A stretch of DNA of 64,000 nucleotides. Origin: Agarilytica sp045430305 (lineage in GTDB: Bacteria > Pseudomonadota > Gammaproteobacteria > Pseudomonadales > Cellvibrionaceae). A program made the position numbers and the translations under genes. Positions within the stretch are counted from its first letter, which is position 1; every line of letters starts with the position of its first letter. The DNA lies in the NCBI GenBank assembly GCA_045430305.1, contig JAILXW010000001.1, forward strand, positions 186,001-250,000, in the 5' to 3' direction. The notes beneath the pieces were generated by a model, which searched no databases, was not told the origin of the DNA, and worked only from the letters and a program-made list of their open reading frames with translations. Below, one piece after another: positions 1-8,111 of the stretch.

Positions 1-243
1 CATAAACACAGTGTAAACCTGCGTTTCTTCGCCGTCTTTTTCGACGATGAAAAAGGGTGCGCGGTCGACGTCGTATTGGCGAGCGAGCACAAAGCCTTCA
101 CTATCGGGGTCGCGTTCATCTACGGTGGCAATGTAATCAATACGAGCCATGTGGCCGCCGTTTTCAAGCTTTTCTATCACGTCACCGCATTTTTTACAGG
201 GTGAGCCATCTTTAAGAATTTTTTTAACAAAAGTAATTTTCAT
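1..243 (-). CDS. Thioredoxin-like protein, C-terminally cut by the window edge
   Basis: The frame reads MKITFVKKILKDG from an ATG at 243 and stays open for 81 codons to the first base of the window, so the C-terminus is missing. Residues SPCKKC (about 14-19) form a CxxC redox motif close to the N-terminus, and the later part (RAPFFIVEKDG) looks like the cis-proline/beta-strand region of a thioredoxin fold. It lies 15 bp downstream of cysH on the same strand. A two-gene unit is therefore likely, and a thiol donor beside a sulfonucleotide reductase makes biochemical sense. The family is inferred from motif and size only; substrate and partner are unknown. Confidence 0.6.
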   Translation of the reverse strand, partial: MKITFVKKILKDGSPCKKCGDVIEKLENGGHMARIDYIATVDERDPDSEGFVLARQYDVDRAPFFIVEKDGEETQVYTVFM

Positions 244-258
244 CGTTCTGTTTCATCT

Positions 259-984
259 CTAATTTTTTGTATTGCTTGAATGTAAGCCGCATTCTTTTTT
301 GGTGGCTTCTTCCCACCACCAGCGGCCAACACGTTCGTGCTGGCCTGGGTTGGTCGCTTTGGTGCAGGGCTCGCAGCCAATCGATTTGAAGCCTTGATCG
401 TGTAGCGTGTTGTAGGGTACGTCGTTTTCGCGAATGTATTGCCATACTTGTTCTGACGTCCAGTTAACCAGGGGGTTAAACTTGACCAGATGCTCATTTG
501 GCCGTGAAAACGCGCGATCGTTCTGTATGACTGGAATTTGTGCTCGGGTGCCGGGGCTTTGGTCTTTGCGCTGACCGGTAATCCAGGCATCTAGCGTTAA
601 CAAGTGTTTGCGCAGGGGGCCAACTTTACGAATGCCGCAGCATTCTTGGTGCATGTCTTCGTAAAAGCTGTAGAGGCCTTTTTCTTTCACTAATGTTTGT
701 ACCGCTTGCGCGTCTGGGAACAGTACGTCTATGTCAATGTTGTAGTGTTTGCGTACTTTTTCAATAAACTGGTAGGTTTCTGCGTGTAGGCGGCCCGTGT
801 CTAAGCTGAATACAGAGATGTTCGCTTTGATTTTTGCAGCCATATCGACCAGCACCACGTCTTCTGCTCCTGAGAAGGAAATGGCGATGTTGTCGTATTC
901 ACCTAAGGCATGTTCAAGAATGGCCTGAGGGCTGCTTTCTTGAAGTTTTGCGTCGATGTCGGTGAGGCTGAGGGTGTCACTCAT
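259..984 (-). CDS. cysH: Assimilatory sulfonucleotide reductase, APS-reductase type
   Basis: A 241-residue PP-loop reductase that makes sulfite from activated sulfate in cysteine synthesis. The phosphate-binding stretch SFSGAEDVV is near residue 37. Paired cysteines C115-C116 (ECCGIRK) and C204/C207 (CEPC) are the four ligands of a 4Fe-4S cluster, the hallmark of the form that reduces adenylyl sulfate (as in Pseudomonas) rather than the clusterless PAPS enzyme of enterics. The catalytic C-terminal motif ECGLH holds Cys232. The thioredoxin-like gene follows directly. Divergent from thrH with about 230 bp between the starts. Family certain; APS over PAPS preference inferred from the cluster cysteines. 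Confidence 0.93.
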   Translation of the reverse strand: MSDTLSLTDIDAKLQESSPQAILEHALGEYDNIAISFSGAEDVVLVDMAAKIKANISVFSLDTGRLHAETYQFIEKVRKHYNIDIDVLFPDAQAVQTLVKEKGLYSFYEDMHQECCGIRKVGPLRKHLLTLDAWITGQRKDQSPGTRAQIPVIQNDRAFSRPNEHLVKFNPLVNWTSEQVWQYIRENDVPYNTLHDQGFKSIGCEPCTKATNPGQHERVGRWWWEEATKKECGLHSSNTKN

Positions 985-1212
985 AGGTTGTATCTCGCTT
1001 TAAGGCTATTTTGGTGCTTTTTCGGGGTCTATTTCAAAAGGTCGCAAAGGATAGCAGAGCTGCCTATCCAAGAGAAATATCCATGGCTTATACTTATATG
1101 CCAAATTTGGAGGTTGCCGAAGCTCGACGAGTATTCGGGGCGGCTAATAATTAAACAGTTTGCTGTGTGCCTTCATACATTCAATCATTTTGTGTTCATT
1201 GAGGAGACTATT

Positions 1213-1830
1213 GTGGAGTTAGCGTGTTTAGACCTAGAGGGTGTACTTATTCCAGAAATCTGGATTAACTTCGCTGAGAAAACCGGCATCGAGGCCTTGA
1301 AGGCGACCACGCGTGATATTCCCGACTACGACGAATTGATGACTATGCGCCTGGGTGAGCTAGAAAAGGCCAAGCTGGGCCTGAATGAAATTCAGGAGGT
1401 GATTGCAACACTAAGCCCACTTGAGGGCGCTAGTGAGTTTCTTGATTGGTTGCGCGCGCGTTTTCAGGTGGTGATCTTGTCAGACACCTTCTACGAGTTT
1501 GCTGGCCCATTGATGAAGCAGTTGGGGTACCCAACCTTGTTATGTCATAAGCTTACCGTCGATAGCAGCGGTAAAATTACTGACTACAACCTTCGTCAAG
1601 CGAACCCTAAGCGCCAGTGTATCGCAGCCTTTAAAACCTTGTATTACCGCACGATTGCCGCGGGGGATTCTTACAACGATACCACCATGTTGGCAGAAGC
1701 TGATCGGGGTATTTTGTTTAGCGCGCCTCAAAATGTGATCGATGAATTTCCGCAGTTTCCAGCGGTTCATACGTTCGAAGACTTGAAGAAGGCGTTTATT
1801 GAGGCAAGTAACCGCGATTTAAGTTTGTAA
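1213..1830 (+). CDS. thrH: ThrH-type phosphoserine phosphatase / homoserine phosphotransferase
   Basis: A HAD-superfamily enzyme of 205 residues, the usual ThrH length. ThrH dephosphorylates phosphoserine and can transfer the phosphate to homoserine. The nucleophile motif is unusual for the superfamily in lying within ACLDLEGVL. Motif II is VILSDTF, and motif III/IV is GDSYNDTTML. The open frame extends far upstream, but the GTG at 1213 is preceded by GAGGAG six bases away and gives the family N-terminus MELACLDLEG, so that start is chosen. Its 3' end lies 12 bp from the convergent pabB stop. Confidence 0.93.
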   Translation: MELACLDLEGVLIPEIWINFAEKTGIEALKATTRDIPDYDELMTMRLGELEKAKLGLNEIQEVIATLSPLEGASEFLDWLRARFQVVILSDTFYEFAGPLMKQLGYPTLLCHKLTVDSSGKITDYNLRQANPKRQCIAAFKTLYYRTIAAGDSYNDTTMLAEADRGILFSAPQNVIDEFPQFPAVHTFEDLKKAFIEASNRDLSL

Positions 1831-1842
1831 ATTTATTGAGCC

Positions 1843-3183
1843 TTAGAAGGAAGTACCTAAGGCTTGGATTAATTTCGCTATTTTTTGAATCGACTCTTCA
1901 TATTCTGCTTCGGCGGTGGAATCGGCAACTATGCCGCCGCCGCCATAGCAATAAATTTTGTCATCGTTCGTATGCAAGGTGCGAATGGCGATGTTGGAAT
2001 CGAAGTGCTGGTTTGCACTCCAATACCAAAGTGAACCGCAATAAATATTGCGTGTGTGAAGCTCTAATTCGTCAATGATTTCCATCGCACGTTTTTTCGG
2101 GGCGCCGGTAATAGAACCACCGGGAAAACAGCGCGTAAAGAATGCTAATGGGCTAATACCTTCTTCCAGTTTCCCTTCAACTGTACTCACAAGATGATGA
2201 ACGTTGGCGAAGCTTTCTAGCTCAAATAGTTTAGGTGTTTTGACTGTATGAGGTTTGCAGCTTTGGCTAAAGTCATTGCGGAGTAAATCCACGATCATAA
2301 CGTTTTCTGCACGGTTTTTTTCGCTATTTTGTAGTGTTTTAGCGTTGTTTTTGTCTTGATCTGGGTTTGGATCTCTCGCTATCGTGCCTTTTATTGGTTT
2401 AGTCGTGGCGGTGCCATTTTTTATTTCAATAAAACGTTCTGGCGATAAGCATAAAATACTTTCTGCACCCAAATTGATAAAAGCAGAGAAGGGTGTCGGG
2501 GTGGCTTTTCTTAATTCTAGATAAGCGGCTGCAGGGCTTCCTGAAAAATCACCGCTAAATCTTTGAGAAAAGTTAATTTGATAGCAATCACCACAGGCAA
2601 TGTGGTCTTGAATCTTTTTAAAAGACTTTTGATAGTCGTGAAAACTTAAGTCGCCTTTAAAGTTGTTTACGTCAAATTGAAGCGCATCCAATTGCGATAT
2701 GGATTCGTCAGCACCCGATATTATTGTTTCAATATTTTGGCGTTTTTCCGTATCAATACTATTGATAAATACTAAGAAAGCGACTTGTTTTTTATGGTCT
2801 TGAATTAGTGCCCAGCGATATAGGCCAACGCGGCTAGAAGGGTTCTCGTCAGTCGCCGAGATGGAAAAATATTTATGCCGATATTCGTAATTAAAATAAC
2901 CGAGCAGGCCACCACAAAATGGAATTTCGTTTTGGTTTAATAGATCTTTAAAGCTTTGATCAAGTTCTTTTTCCAGCCCCAGGTATACCTTTTCCAGCAT
3001 TTCCACGCTTGGGTCGATAAACGTTTGGTCGGGTAGTGCACTAATGATGTCAAAGCGGCCGTAGCCTGAGGTGGGTTTTCCACTGTCTAGCCAGGTAGCA
3101 CCGTCAAGCGATTGCAATAGTCGAAAATAGTGTTCGCCATTTGGGTAATAGGGAATGCTTTGTATATTAGTGTGGGTACTCAT
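1843..3183 (-). CDS. pabB: Aminodeoxychorismate synthase component I
   Basis: A 446-residue chorismate-binding enzyme that converts chorismate plus ammonia (from PabA) to 4-amino-4-deoxychorismate for folate synthesis. The N-terminal half is the anthranilate-synthase-I-like domain. The C-terminal catalytic domain contains CGDCYQINFSQRF, the lysine segment TTKPIKGTIAR and the signature PGGSITGAPKKRAMEII. Size and the PIKGT form suit PabB rather than TrpE. No PabC fusion is present. The gene stands alone between thrH (convergent) and the divergent Rieske gene. Confidence 0.92.
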   Translation of the reverse strand: MSTHTNIQSIPYYPNGEHYFRLLQSLDGATWLDSGKPTSGYGRFDIISALPDQTFIDPSVEMLEKVYLGLEKELDQSFKDLLNQNEIPFCGGLLGYFNYEYRHKYFSISATDENPSSRVGLYRWALIQDHKKQVAFLVFINSIDTEKRQNIETIISGADESISQLDALQFDVNNFKGDLSFHDYQKSFKKIQDHIACGDCYQINFSQRFSGDFSGSPAAAYLELRKATPTPFSAFINLGAESILCLSPERFIEIKNGTATTKPIKGTIARDPNPDQDKNNAKTLQNSEKNRAENVMIVDLLRNDFSQSCKPHTVKTPKLFELESFANVHHLVSTVEGKLEEGISPLAFFTRCFPGGSITGAPKKRAMEIIDELELHTRNIYCGSLWYWSANQHFDSNIAIRTLHTNDDKIYCYGGGGIVADSTAEAEYEESIQKIAKLIQALGTSF

Positions 3184-3309
3184 TCGGTCACTTGGGTGAT
3201 AGCGCTTTGATGATAATCCCCTGATTTTACTGGGTTTTTACAGCCCGCGACAGCTTCACTATAATGTTTTCAGGCTTTTATCATTTTCTATTCTGCTCAG
3301 GTTTTAACA

Positions 3310-3627
3310 ATGGCATTTATTGCATTAGAACAACTCAGTCGATTACATGACGGCTATCAACGCGCTTTTAGTGTGGAAGGTCAGGCGTTATTGCTGTGCC
3401 AATTAGAGGGGCAGGTGTTTGTGATTGAAAACCGTTGCCCCCATATGGACGTTTCTTTAACCAGTGCGACTCAACTTCCCGGCCCGATGTTGCGTTGTTC
3501 TGCCCACGGTATAGCGTTTGATATGATCTCAGGCAAGGCTCAGGGGCCTTTGGCCGATACTTTAGGTTGCCTCAAAAAATTCCCTTTGGTTTATGAGGGT
3601 GCTCAAGTGGGGGTAGACTTGACGTAG
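3310..3627 (+). CDS. Small Rieske-type [2Fe-2S] ferredoxin
   Basis: A 105-residue soluble single-domain Rieske protein. The two cluster motifs are CPHMD (Cys-X-His) and, about 20 residues later, CSAHG (Cys-X2-His), the spacing of a Rieske fold of the nitrite-reductase/dioxygenase-ferredoxin type. There is no signal peptide or membrane anchor, so it should be a cytoplasmic electron carrier. The neighbouring genes do not suggest an oxygenase partner; the JmjC oxygenase two genes away does not need one. The cluster is clear; the redox partner is unknown. Confidence 0.85.
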   Translation: MAFIALEQLSRLHDGYQRAFSVEGQALLLCQLEGQVFVIENRCPHMDVSLTSATQLPGPMLRCSAHGIAFDMISGKAQGPLADTLGCLKKFPLVYEGAQVGVDLT

Positions 3628-3648
3628 TCTTGGCATAGCTCTTTAAGT

Positions 3649-4587
3649 TTAAAGGCTTAATCGCCTTAATTCTGGGTCTTCTACGCTGTGGAATTGCCAC
3701 AGCTGCTCAAACAGTTCTATTTGTTTTTCACTTTCTGGGCGCGCTCGGTAACACGCAAAGCCTTCTAAGTTTGCCTCATCATTAAAAAATACCAGTTGTG
3801 ACCGATCGGCTACGATAAATCCTGTTTGGTATGACGTTGGTGCATCTTTAAGATGATGAATATTAATAGAAGAGGGAAGTCTTTGTGCTAATAGAATGAA
3901 GGGGTGGTGGGACCCAATCAGTTCTTTACTGTTTTGCACCAATATTCGAATACGTGTTTGCTTATGTTTGCGAGCAAGGCGTGAAAGTGCTTCCGCGAGT
4001 GCTTTGTTAAATACAGTGTCTGATAAAGCGCTGCTAAAAATGGTAACTTCGCGTGATGCTGCGGTCGCCATTTGTGTCGCGTGATGAGAAAATTCGGCAG
4101 CGTTTTGAAGACGAATGACCGAATGCTGATATATTTTTTCTAAGTTTTCGGAAGACGAGGCGTCAAATTCCATGCCTTGATGGGGAATGCCTGCTTCTTC
4201 AAAGGCTTCGCCTTTAGTTTTAAAACCCAAAGCGGAATATAGAGGTATGGCATCGCATTGTGCGTGCAACCAAACTGTTGTGTGGTTCGGGGTGTTTAAT
4301 ATTGCTTGGGTGATGTGCCGGGTCAACGCTGTTGCATAGCCTTGGCGTCGTTCATGTTTCTCGATGCAAATTCTGCCAATTTGACCGCTTTCGATTTTGC
4401 GCGCGGCGCCAATTGCTTTTTCGTCTTTAAATATTAAATAGTGTTGTGTAGTTTCAAGTGCGTCGAGCCCATCAAACTCTAGCGCTTCGCTGACGTTTTG
4501 TTCTTGCATAAATATACGCGTGCGAATGTCAGACAGCGTGTTTGAATGTTCGTGCCAACTGACTCGTTTGATCTCGATGCTATTCAT
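3649..4587 (-). CDS. GNAT N-acetyltransferase fused to an uncharacterised C-terminal domain
   Basis: Of 312 residues, roughly 1-145 form a GNAT acetyltransferase: IGAARKI, then the acetyl-CoA-binding segment RICIEKHERRQGYATAL, then LHAQCDAIPLYSALGF, typical of the ElaA/YjdJ-like branch. Residues 155-312 form a second conserved-looking domain (SSALSDTVFNKAL, HHPFILLAQRLPS, YQTGFIVADRSQLVFF, LWQFHSVEDPELRRLSL). It superficially resembles phospholipase-D-like or phosphatase-like sandwich folds, but no HKD motif is visible. It precedes the end of roxA by 27 bp on the same strand. The acyl acceptor is unknown. Confidence 0.75.
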   Translation of the reverse strand: MNSIEIKRVSWHEHSNTLSDIRTRIFMQEQNVSEALEFDGLDALETTQHYLIFKDEKAIGAARKIESGQIGRICIEKHERRQGYATALTRHITQAILNTPNHTTVWLHAQCDAIPLYSALGFKTKGEAFEEAGIPHQGMEFDASSSENLEKIYQHSVIRLQNAAEFSHHATQMATAASREVTIFSSALSDTVFNKALAEALSRLARKHKQTRIRILVQNSKELIGSHHPFILLAQRLPSSINIHHLKDAPTSYQTGFIVADRSQLVFFNDEANLEGFACYRARPESEKQIELFEQLWQFHSVEDPELRRLSL

Positions 4588-4614
4588 TCAAGTTTGCCAA
4601 TTCAACCTATCGTT

Positions 4615-5781
4615 TTAATCTTCCGTTACACATTCAATGAGCGATTGATGGGTTAGCGCTTCCAGAATGTTTTGGTCGCTTTCTGAAAATTGCGAATATT
4701 GGAAGCATTGATAGGTAGAAAGTGCCTGCGCTAATGCAGGTGTGCATTGCCATAGTTGGCCATTGATATAAACATTGCTCAGTTCGTCACCTTTAAAATA
4801 GCAAACGCGATGCTGTTGTGAAAGTCTGCAGGCTTGATTAGATCGAAGTATTAGCAAATCAACGGTTTCATAAAATGTTTCGTGACTTGCATCGTCGTTG
4901 GTGTGTTCTTGGCGGGTAGAGTACTCGGCTAGCCAATGGGCGATCCGTTGTTTGTCTTCACTCAAGTCTCGCATTAGGTTTTGAAAATAGGCGAGGTTAT
5001 TGTCTGTGATTTCACCGGGGTGTTTGTTCTTGTGCAAGTTTACGTCGCGATAGCGTTGGTCTTCGGTGAATTGGCTTGCTACTTCTTGTGCGTAGTCGAG
5101 TATAAAGTCGCTATGGCTTGGTGCGCGAAACCCTACGGAGTACGTCATGCATTCGCCGATGGCCTCCCCCCAGTGTGCAACTTTTGCAGGAATATAAAGT
5201 AAGTCACCTGGTTCAACGGTATATTCTTCTATCGTTTGAAAGTCTTGCAGAATTTTCATTTCTTGATCGGGCACTAGGGCAGATGCGCTTGAACAATTTT
5301 GGCCTATGCGCCAGCGACGTTTACCCTGCGCCTGCAGTAAGATTACATCGTAATAGTCAAAGTGTGGGCCAACGCCACCGCCATCAGTAGCGTAGCTAAT
5401 CATAATGTCGTCGAGGCGCCAGTTAGGTAAAAAGCGAAAGGCGTTTAGCAGCGTATTAACGCGTGGGTCTAAACTGTCGCAGTTCTGAACTAGAAGCGTC
5501 CAGAGTTTTTCAGGCAATTGGCTGTAGAGTGCCTCGTCGATGGGTCCGTGCTCGACCTTAAAATGATGTTCTTCTTGGTGTTCTTGAATAATGATGCGCG
5601 AGCGTACATCTTCTTCCAGACTTAAGCCTGCTAGTTCTTCAGGGCTGATTAAGTTTTCTAAATCAGGAAACGCATTTTTAACGAGCAACGGTTTTTGTTG
5701 CCAGTAATCGCGTAAAAACTCATGTACGGGAATGTTGCCCAAGTGAGTCAGGGGGGCAAACGTTGGTGTGAACTGACTCAT
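4615..5781 (-). CDS. roxA: Ribosomal protein uL16 arginine hydroxylase, JmjC/cupin (RoxA/YcfD type)
   Basis: A 388-residue 2-oxoglutarate/Fe(II) oxygenase. The iron site is H140-F-D142 in GPHFDYYD, with the distal histidine in KVAHWGEAIGE (about 203). The motif QGKRRWRIG follows the first strand, as in E. coli YcfD, which hydroxylates an arginine of ribosomal protein L16. The C-terminal third (about 250-388) matches the dimerisation and winged-helix part of that family. It lies 27 bp downstream of purB on the same strand and probably shares its transcript. Family assignment is strong from the motif set and length; the target is carried over from the family. Confidence 0.87.
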   Translation of the reverse strand: MSQFTPTFAPLTHLGNIPVHEFLRDYWQQKPLLVKNAFPDLENLISPEELAGLSLEEDVRSRIIIQEHQEEHHFKVEHGPIDEALYSQLPEKLWTLLVQNCDSLDPRVNTLLNAFRFLPNWRLDDIMISYATDGGGVGPHFDYYDVILLQAQGKRRWRIGQNCSSASALVPDQEMKILQDFQTIEEYTVEPGDLLYIPAKVAHWGEAIGECMTYSVGFRAPSHSDFILDYAQEVASQFTEDQRYRDVNLHKNKHPGEITDNNLAYFQNLMRDLSEDKQRIAHWLAEYSTRQEHTNDDASHETFYETVDLLILRSNQACRLSQQHRVCYFKGDELSNVYINGQLWQCTPALAQALSTYQCFQYSQFSESDQNILEALTHQSLIECVTED

Positions 5782-5808
5782 CGGGCTGTAGATAGGCTTC
5801 GTGGTGTT

Positions 5809-7182
5809 TTATTTTTGTATGGCGTTGGCTTGTGCAACGGCATTGCCAATATAGTTAGCGGGGGTTAATTCGCGAAGTTGTGCTTTGGCTTCTTCTGGAA
5901 TTTCCAAGCTATCAATAAAAGTTTGTAAGGTTTCTTTATTAATCGTTTGGCCTCGTGTCAGTGCTTTAAGTTTTTCGTATGGTTCAGGCACTGCGTAACG
6001 GCGCATAACTGTTTGAATCGGTTCGGCCAGAACTTCCCAGGCTTCGTTCAAGTCTTTTTCTAGCGCAGTTTCGTTAATTAATAATTTTCCTATGCCTTTT
6101 TGTGATGATGCATAGGCAATCATACTGTAACCAAAGCCTACCCCCATGTTGCGAAGCACGGTTGAATCGGTTAAATCGCGCTGCCAGCGTGAAACGGGCA
6201 GTTTTGCGGCAAGGTGTTGGAATATGGCATTGGCTAAACCCAGGTTGCCCTCTGAATTTTCAAAGTCAATTGGGTTTACTTTGTGTGGCATTGTGGAAGA
6301 ACCCACTTCACCGGCAATCGTTTTTTGTTTGAAGTAGCCAAGGCTAATGTAGCCCCAGATGTCGCGGTCAAAATCCAACAAAATAGTATTGAATCGGGCG
6401 ATGGCATCAAATAATTCTGCAATGTAATCGTGTGGCTCGATTTGCGTGGTGTAGGGGTTCCACTGCAAGCCAATACTTTCAACAAAATTTTTCGCAAATT
6501 CTTGCCAGTCTACATTCGGGTAAGCACTTAAGTGGGCGTTGTAGTTGCCAACGGCACCGTTAATTTTCCCGAGAGTTTCAACCTTTTTTATTTGTTGAGT
6601 TTGTCTTTGTAAGCGTGCGGCAACATTGGCCAGCTCTTTACCCATAGTGGTGGGTGAAGCGGTTTGACCATGGGTGCGAGATAACATAGGTGTTGCAGCT
6701 GTTTCGTGGGCAATATCAACAATAGCATCTACGATGTTTTGCATGGCCGGTAGAAGCACTTGGTCGCGACCTTGTTTCAACATCAGGCCGTGGCTCAAGT
6801 TGTTGATGTCTTCCGATGTGCAGGCAAAATGCACAAATTCACTTACCGCTTGTAATTCGCTGTTACCGGCAATTTTTTTCTTGATGAAGTACTCGACCGC
6901 TTTCACATCGTGGTTAGTTACGCGCTCTTCGTCTTTAATGGCTTGTGCGTCGGCTTCGCTAAAATTTTCCACCAGTTGGTTGAGAAGTGTCTGTGCTTCA
7001 TCGCTGAGTGCAGGTACTTCTTCAATACCAGGGTGTTCTGCCAGTTTTTGTAGCCAGCGAACTTCAACTTCCACACGGCAGCGGATTAATCCGTACTCGC
7101 TGAAAATGTCACGTAGGTCAGTGGTTTTGCTGCCGTAACGGCCATCAATTGGGGATACTGCGGAAAGGGCTGATAATTCCAT
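5809..7182 (-). CDS. purB: Adenylosuccinate lyase
   Basis: Catalyses two fumarate-releasing steps of purine synthesis. The fumarase/aspartase superfamily signature GSSTMPHKVNPIDFEN is present, as are SRTHGQTASPTTMGKE and the N-terminus ELSALSAVSPIDGRYG. The frame could begin at a GTG at 7200, but the ATG at 7182 gives 457 residues and the MELSxL start seen in enterobacterial PurB, so it is preferred. No strong ribosome binding site is visible for either start. In E. coli hflD and mnmA precede purB; here the order mnmA-hflD-purB on one strand is conserved. Confidence 0.95.
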   Translation of the reverse strand: MELSALSAVSPIDGRYGSKTTDLRDIFSEYGLIRCRVEVEVRWLQKLAEHPGIEEVPALSDEAQTLLNQLVENFSEADAQAIKDEERVTNHDVKAVEYFIKKKIAGNSELQAVSEFVHFACTSEDINNLSHGLMLKQGRDQVLLPAMQNIVDAIVDIAHETAATPMLSRTHGQTASPTTMGKELANVAARLQRQTQQIKKVETLGKINGAVGNYNAHLSAYPNVDWQEFAKNFVESIGLQWNPYTTQIEPHDYIAELFDAIARFNTILLDFDRDIWGYISLGYFKQKTIAGEVGSSTMPHKVNPIDFENSEGNLGLANAIFQHLAAKLPVSRWQRDLTDSTVLRNMGVGFGYSMIAYASSQKGIGKLLINETALEKDLNEAWEVLAEPIQTVMRRYAVPEPYEKLKALTRGQTINKETLQTFIDSLEIPEEAKAQLRELTPANYIGNAVAQANAIQK

Positions 7183-7308
7183 TGTAATGGGGGGTCTCAC
7201 GATTCTGGGTTGGGGGCAAAGTGGCCTAGGGCCAAAGGGCTCGGATTTTAGCGGAATTTGCCAGTTTCTGCATGGGCAATAGCGACTACCGAGGGTTTAT
7301 GAGTGCCT

Positions 7309-7373
7309 ACAGCCGATTCTTGAACGCTCACAACTGGCTATCGCATGCTGACAGCCGGTTCTTGAAAGCCTCA
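7309..7373. repeat. Imperfect direct repeat of about 22 bp
   Basis: Two near-identical segments beginning ACAGCCG, then TTCTTGAA, then GC and TCA, occupy 7309-7330 and 7351-7373 in the space between hflD and purB. They differ at a few positions. No binding protein is suggested; the pair could be a small duplication. Confidence 0.5.
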
Positions 7374-7379
7374 TAGCGC

Positions 7380-8018
7380 TCAGTGCTGGCGAGATTCGCG
7401 ATATAACGCTTCGGCCGCTTCTGTCACTTTGCTACGGTAGAGAATCAACTGCCAGCGGGTGCCGCCAACCTGCCGCCAGAGCGTTATAGCCCTGATTGCG
7501 GCCAGTAATAACACTCGAATTTGGCCGGCGACGCGAGGCTGCTGTAAGTAGGTATATTCCCCCATCACTTGAATGCGGTACTGAAACCGGCTGATGGTGT
7601 CGGTATACACCTCTGCGATGTTGGAGACGACGTTGTCATGAGTCGGGCTAAAGTGTTCTGCCTGGGTTGCCGCTTTTTCTAAGCGGTTTCCGATGACATG
7701 CAGCAGGTCTTTGCGGCGTGAAAGCCGCTTTTGGATGTGCATAACCCCAAGTATATAGCGTAGCAAGTCGGTATTTTTAGGGTTGCGGTGGTGCTTTAAA
7801 AGCTCCAGTAAGACTTCGAGGCCATTATTTAAATGCGGAATGTCTACGAAAACGGCTTCGGTGGATTCGGGGCTTTGGGCGAATAGGCTATGGACTGCGG
7901 TTTCAAAGTCGTCGCTTTTCAAATAGCCGGTTTTTGCGAGCTGTTCAACCGTACTGACCGCTTGAGCCGCACCAGCAAGCGCAATAGCTATATTTCTCCA
8001 AGTTGTATTTTCTTGCAA
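7380..8018 (-). CDS. hflD: HflD-type high-frequency lysogenisation regulator
   Basis: A 212-residue helical protein beginning TWRNIAIALAGAAQAV, the HflD family start; LARQ/VEQLAKTG and LRYILGVMHIQKRLSRR are also typical. In E. coli HflD is a membrane-associated protein that binds phage lambda CII; its general role in non-enteric bacteria is unclear. The TTG start at 8018 is supported by GAGG five bases upstream. Location between mnmA and purB matches the conserved gene order and supports the call. Confidence 0.88.
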   Translation of the reverse strand: MQENTTWRNIAIALAGAAQAVSTVEQLAKTGYLKSDDFETAVHSLFAQSPESTEAVFVDIPHLNNGLEVLLELLKHHRNPKNTDLLRYILGVMHIQKRLSRRKDLLHVIGNRLEKAATQAEHFSPTHDNVVSNIAEVYTDTISRFQYRIQVMGEYTYLQQPRVAGQIRVLLLAAIRAITLWRQVGGTRWQLILYRSKVTEAAEALYRESRQH

Positions 8019-8111
8019 TGTAGCCTCGAATTAGCGCTTTGGCTCTAGATAATTAGGGTGTAACCGTAGGTACGGTTGCTTAGTGGTATTTTTACGGGTT
8101 TAAAATAAAGG

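Noticed and set aside
910..1212. Upstream extension of the thrH frame
   Set aside because: The added 101 residues have no family character, and the GTG at 1213 has a good ribosome site and gives the known ThrH length.
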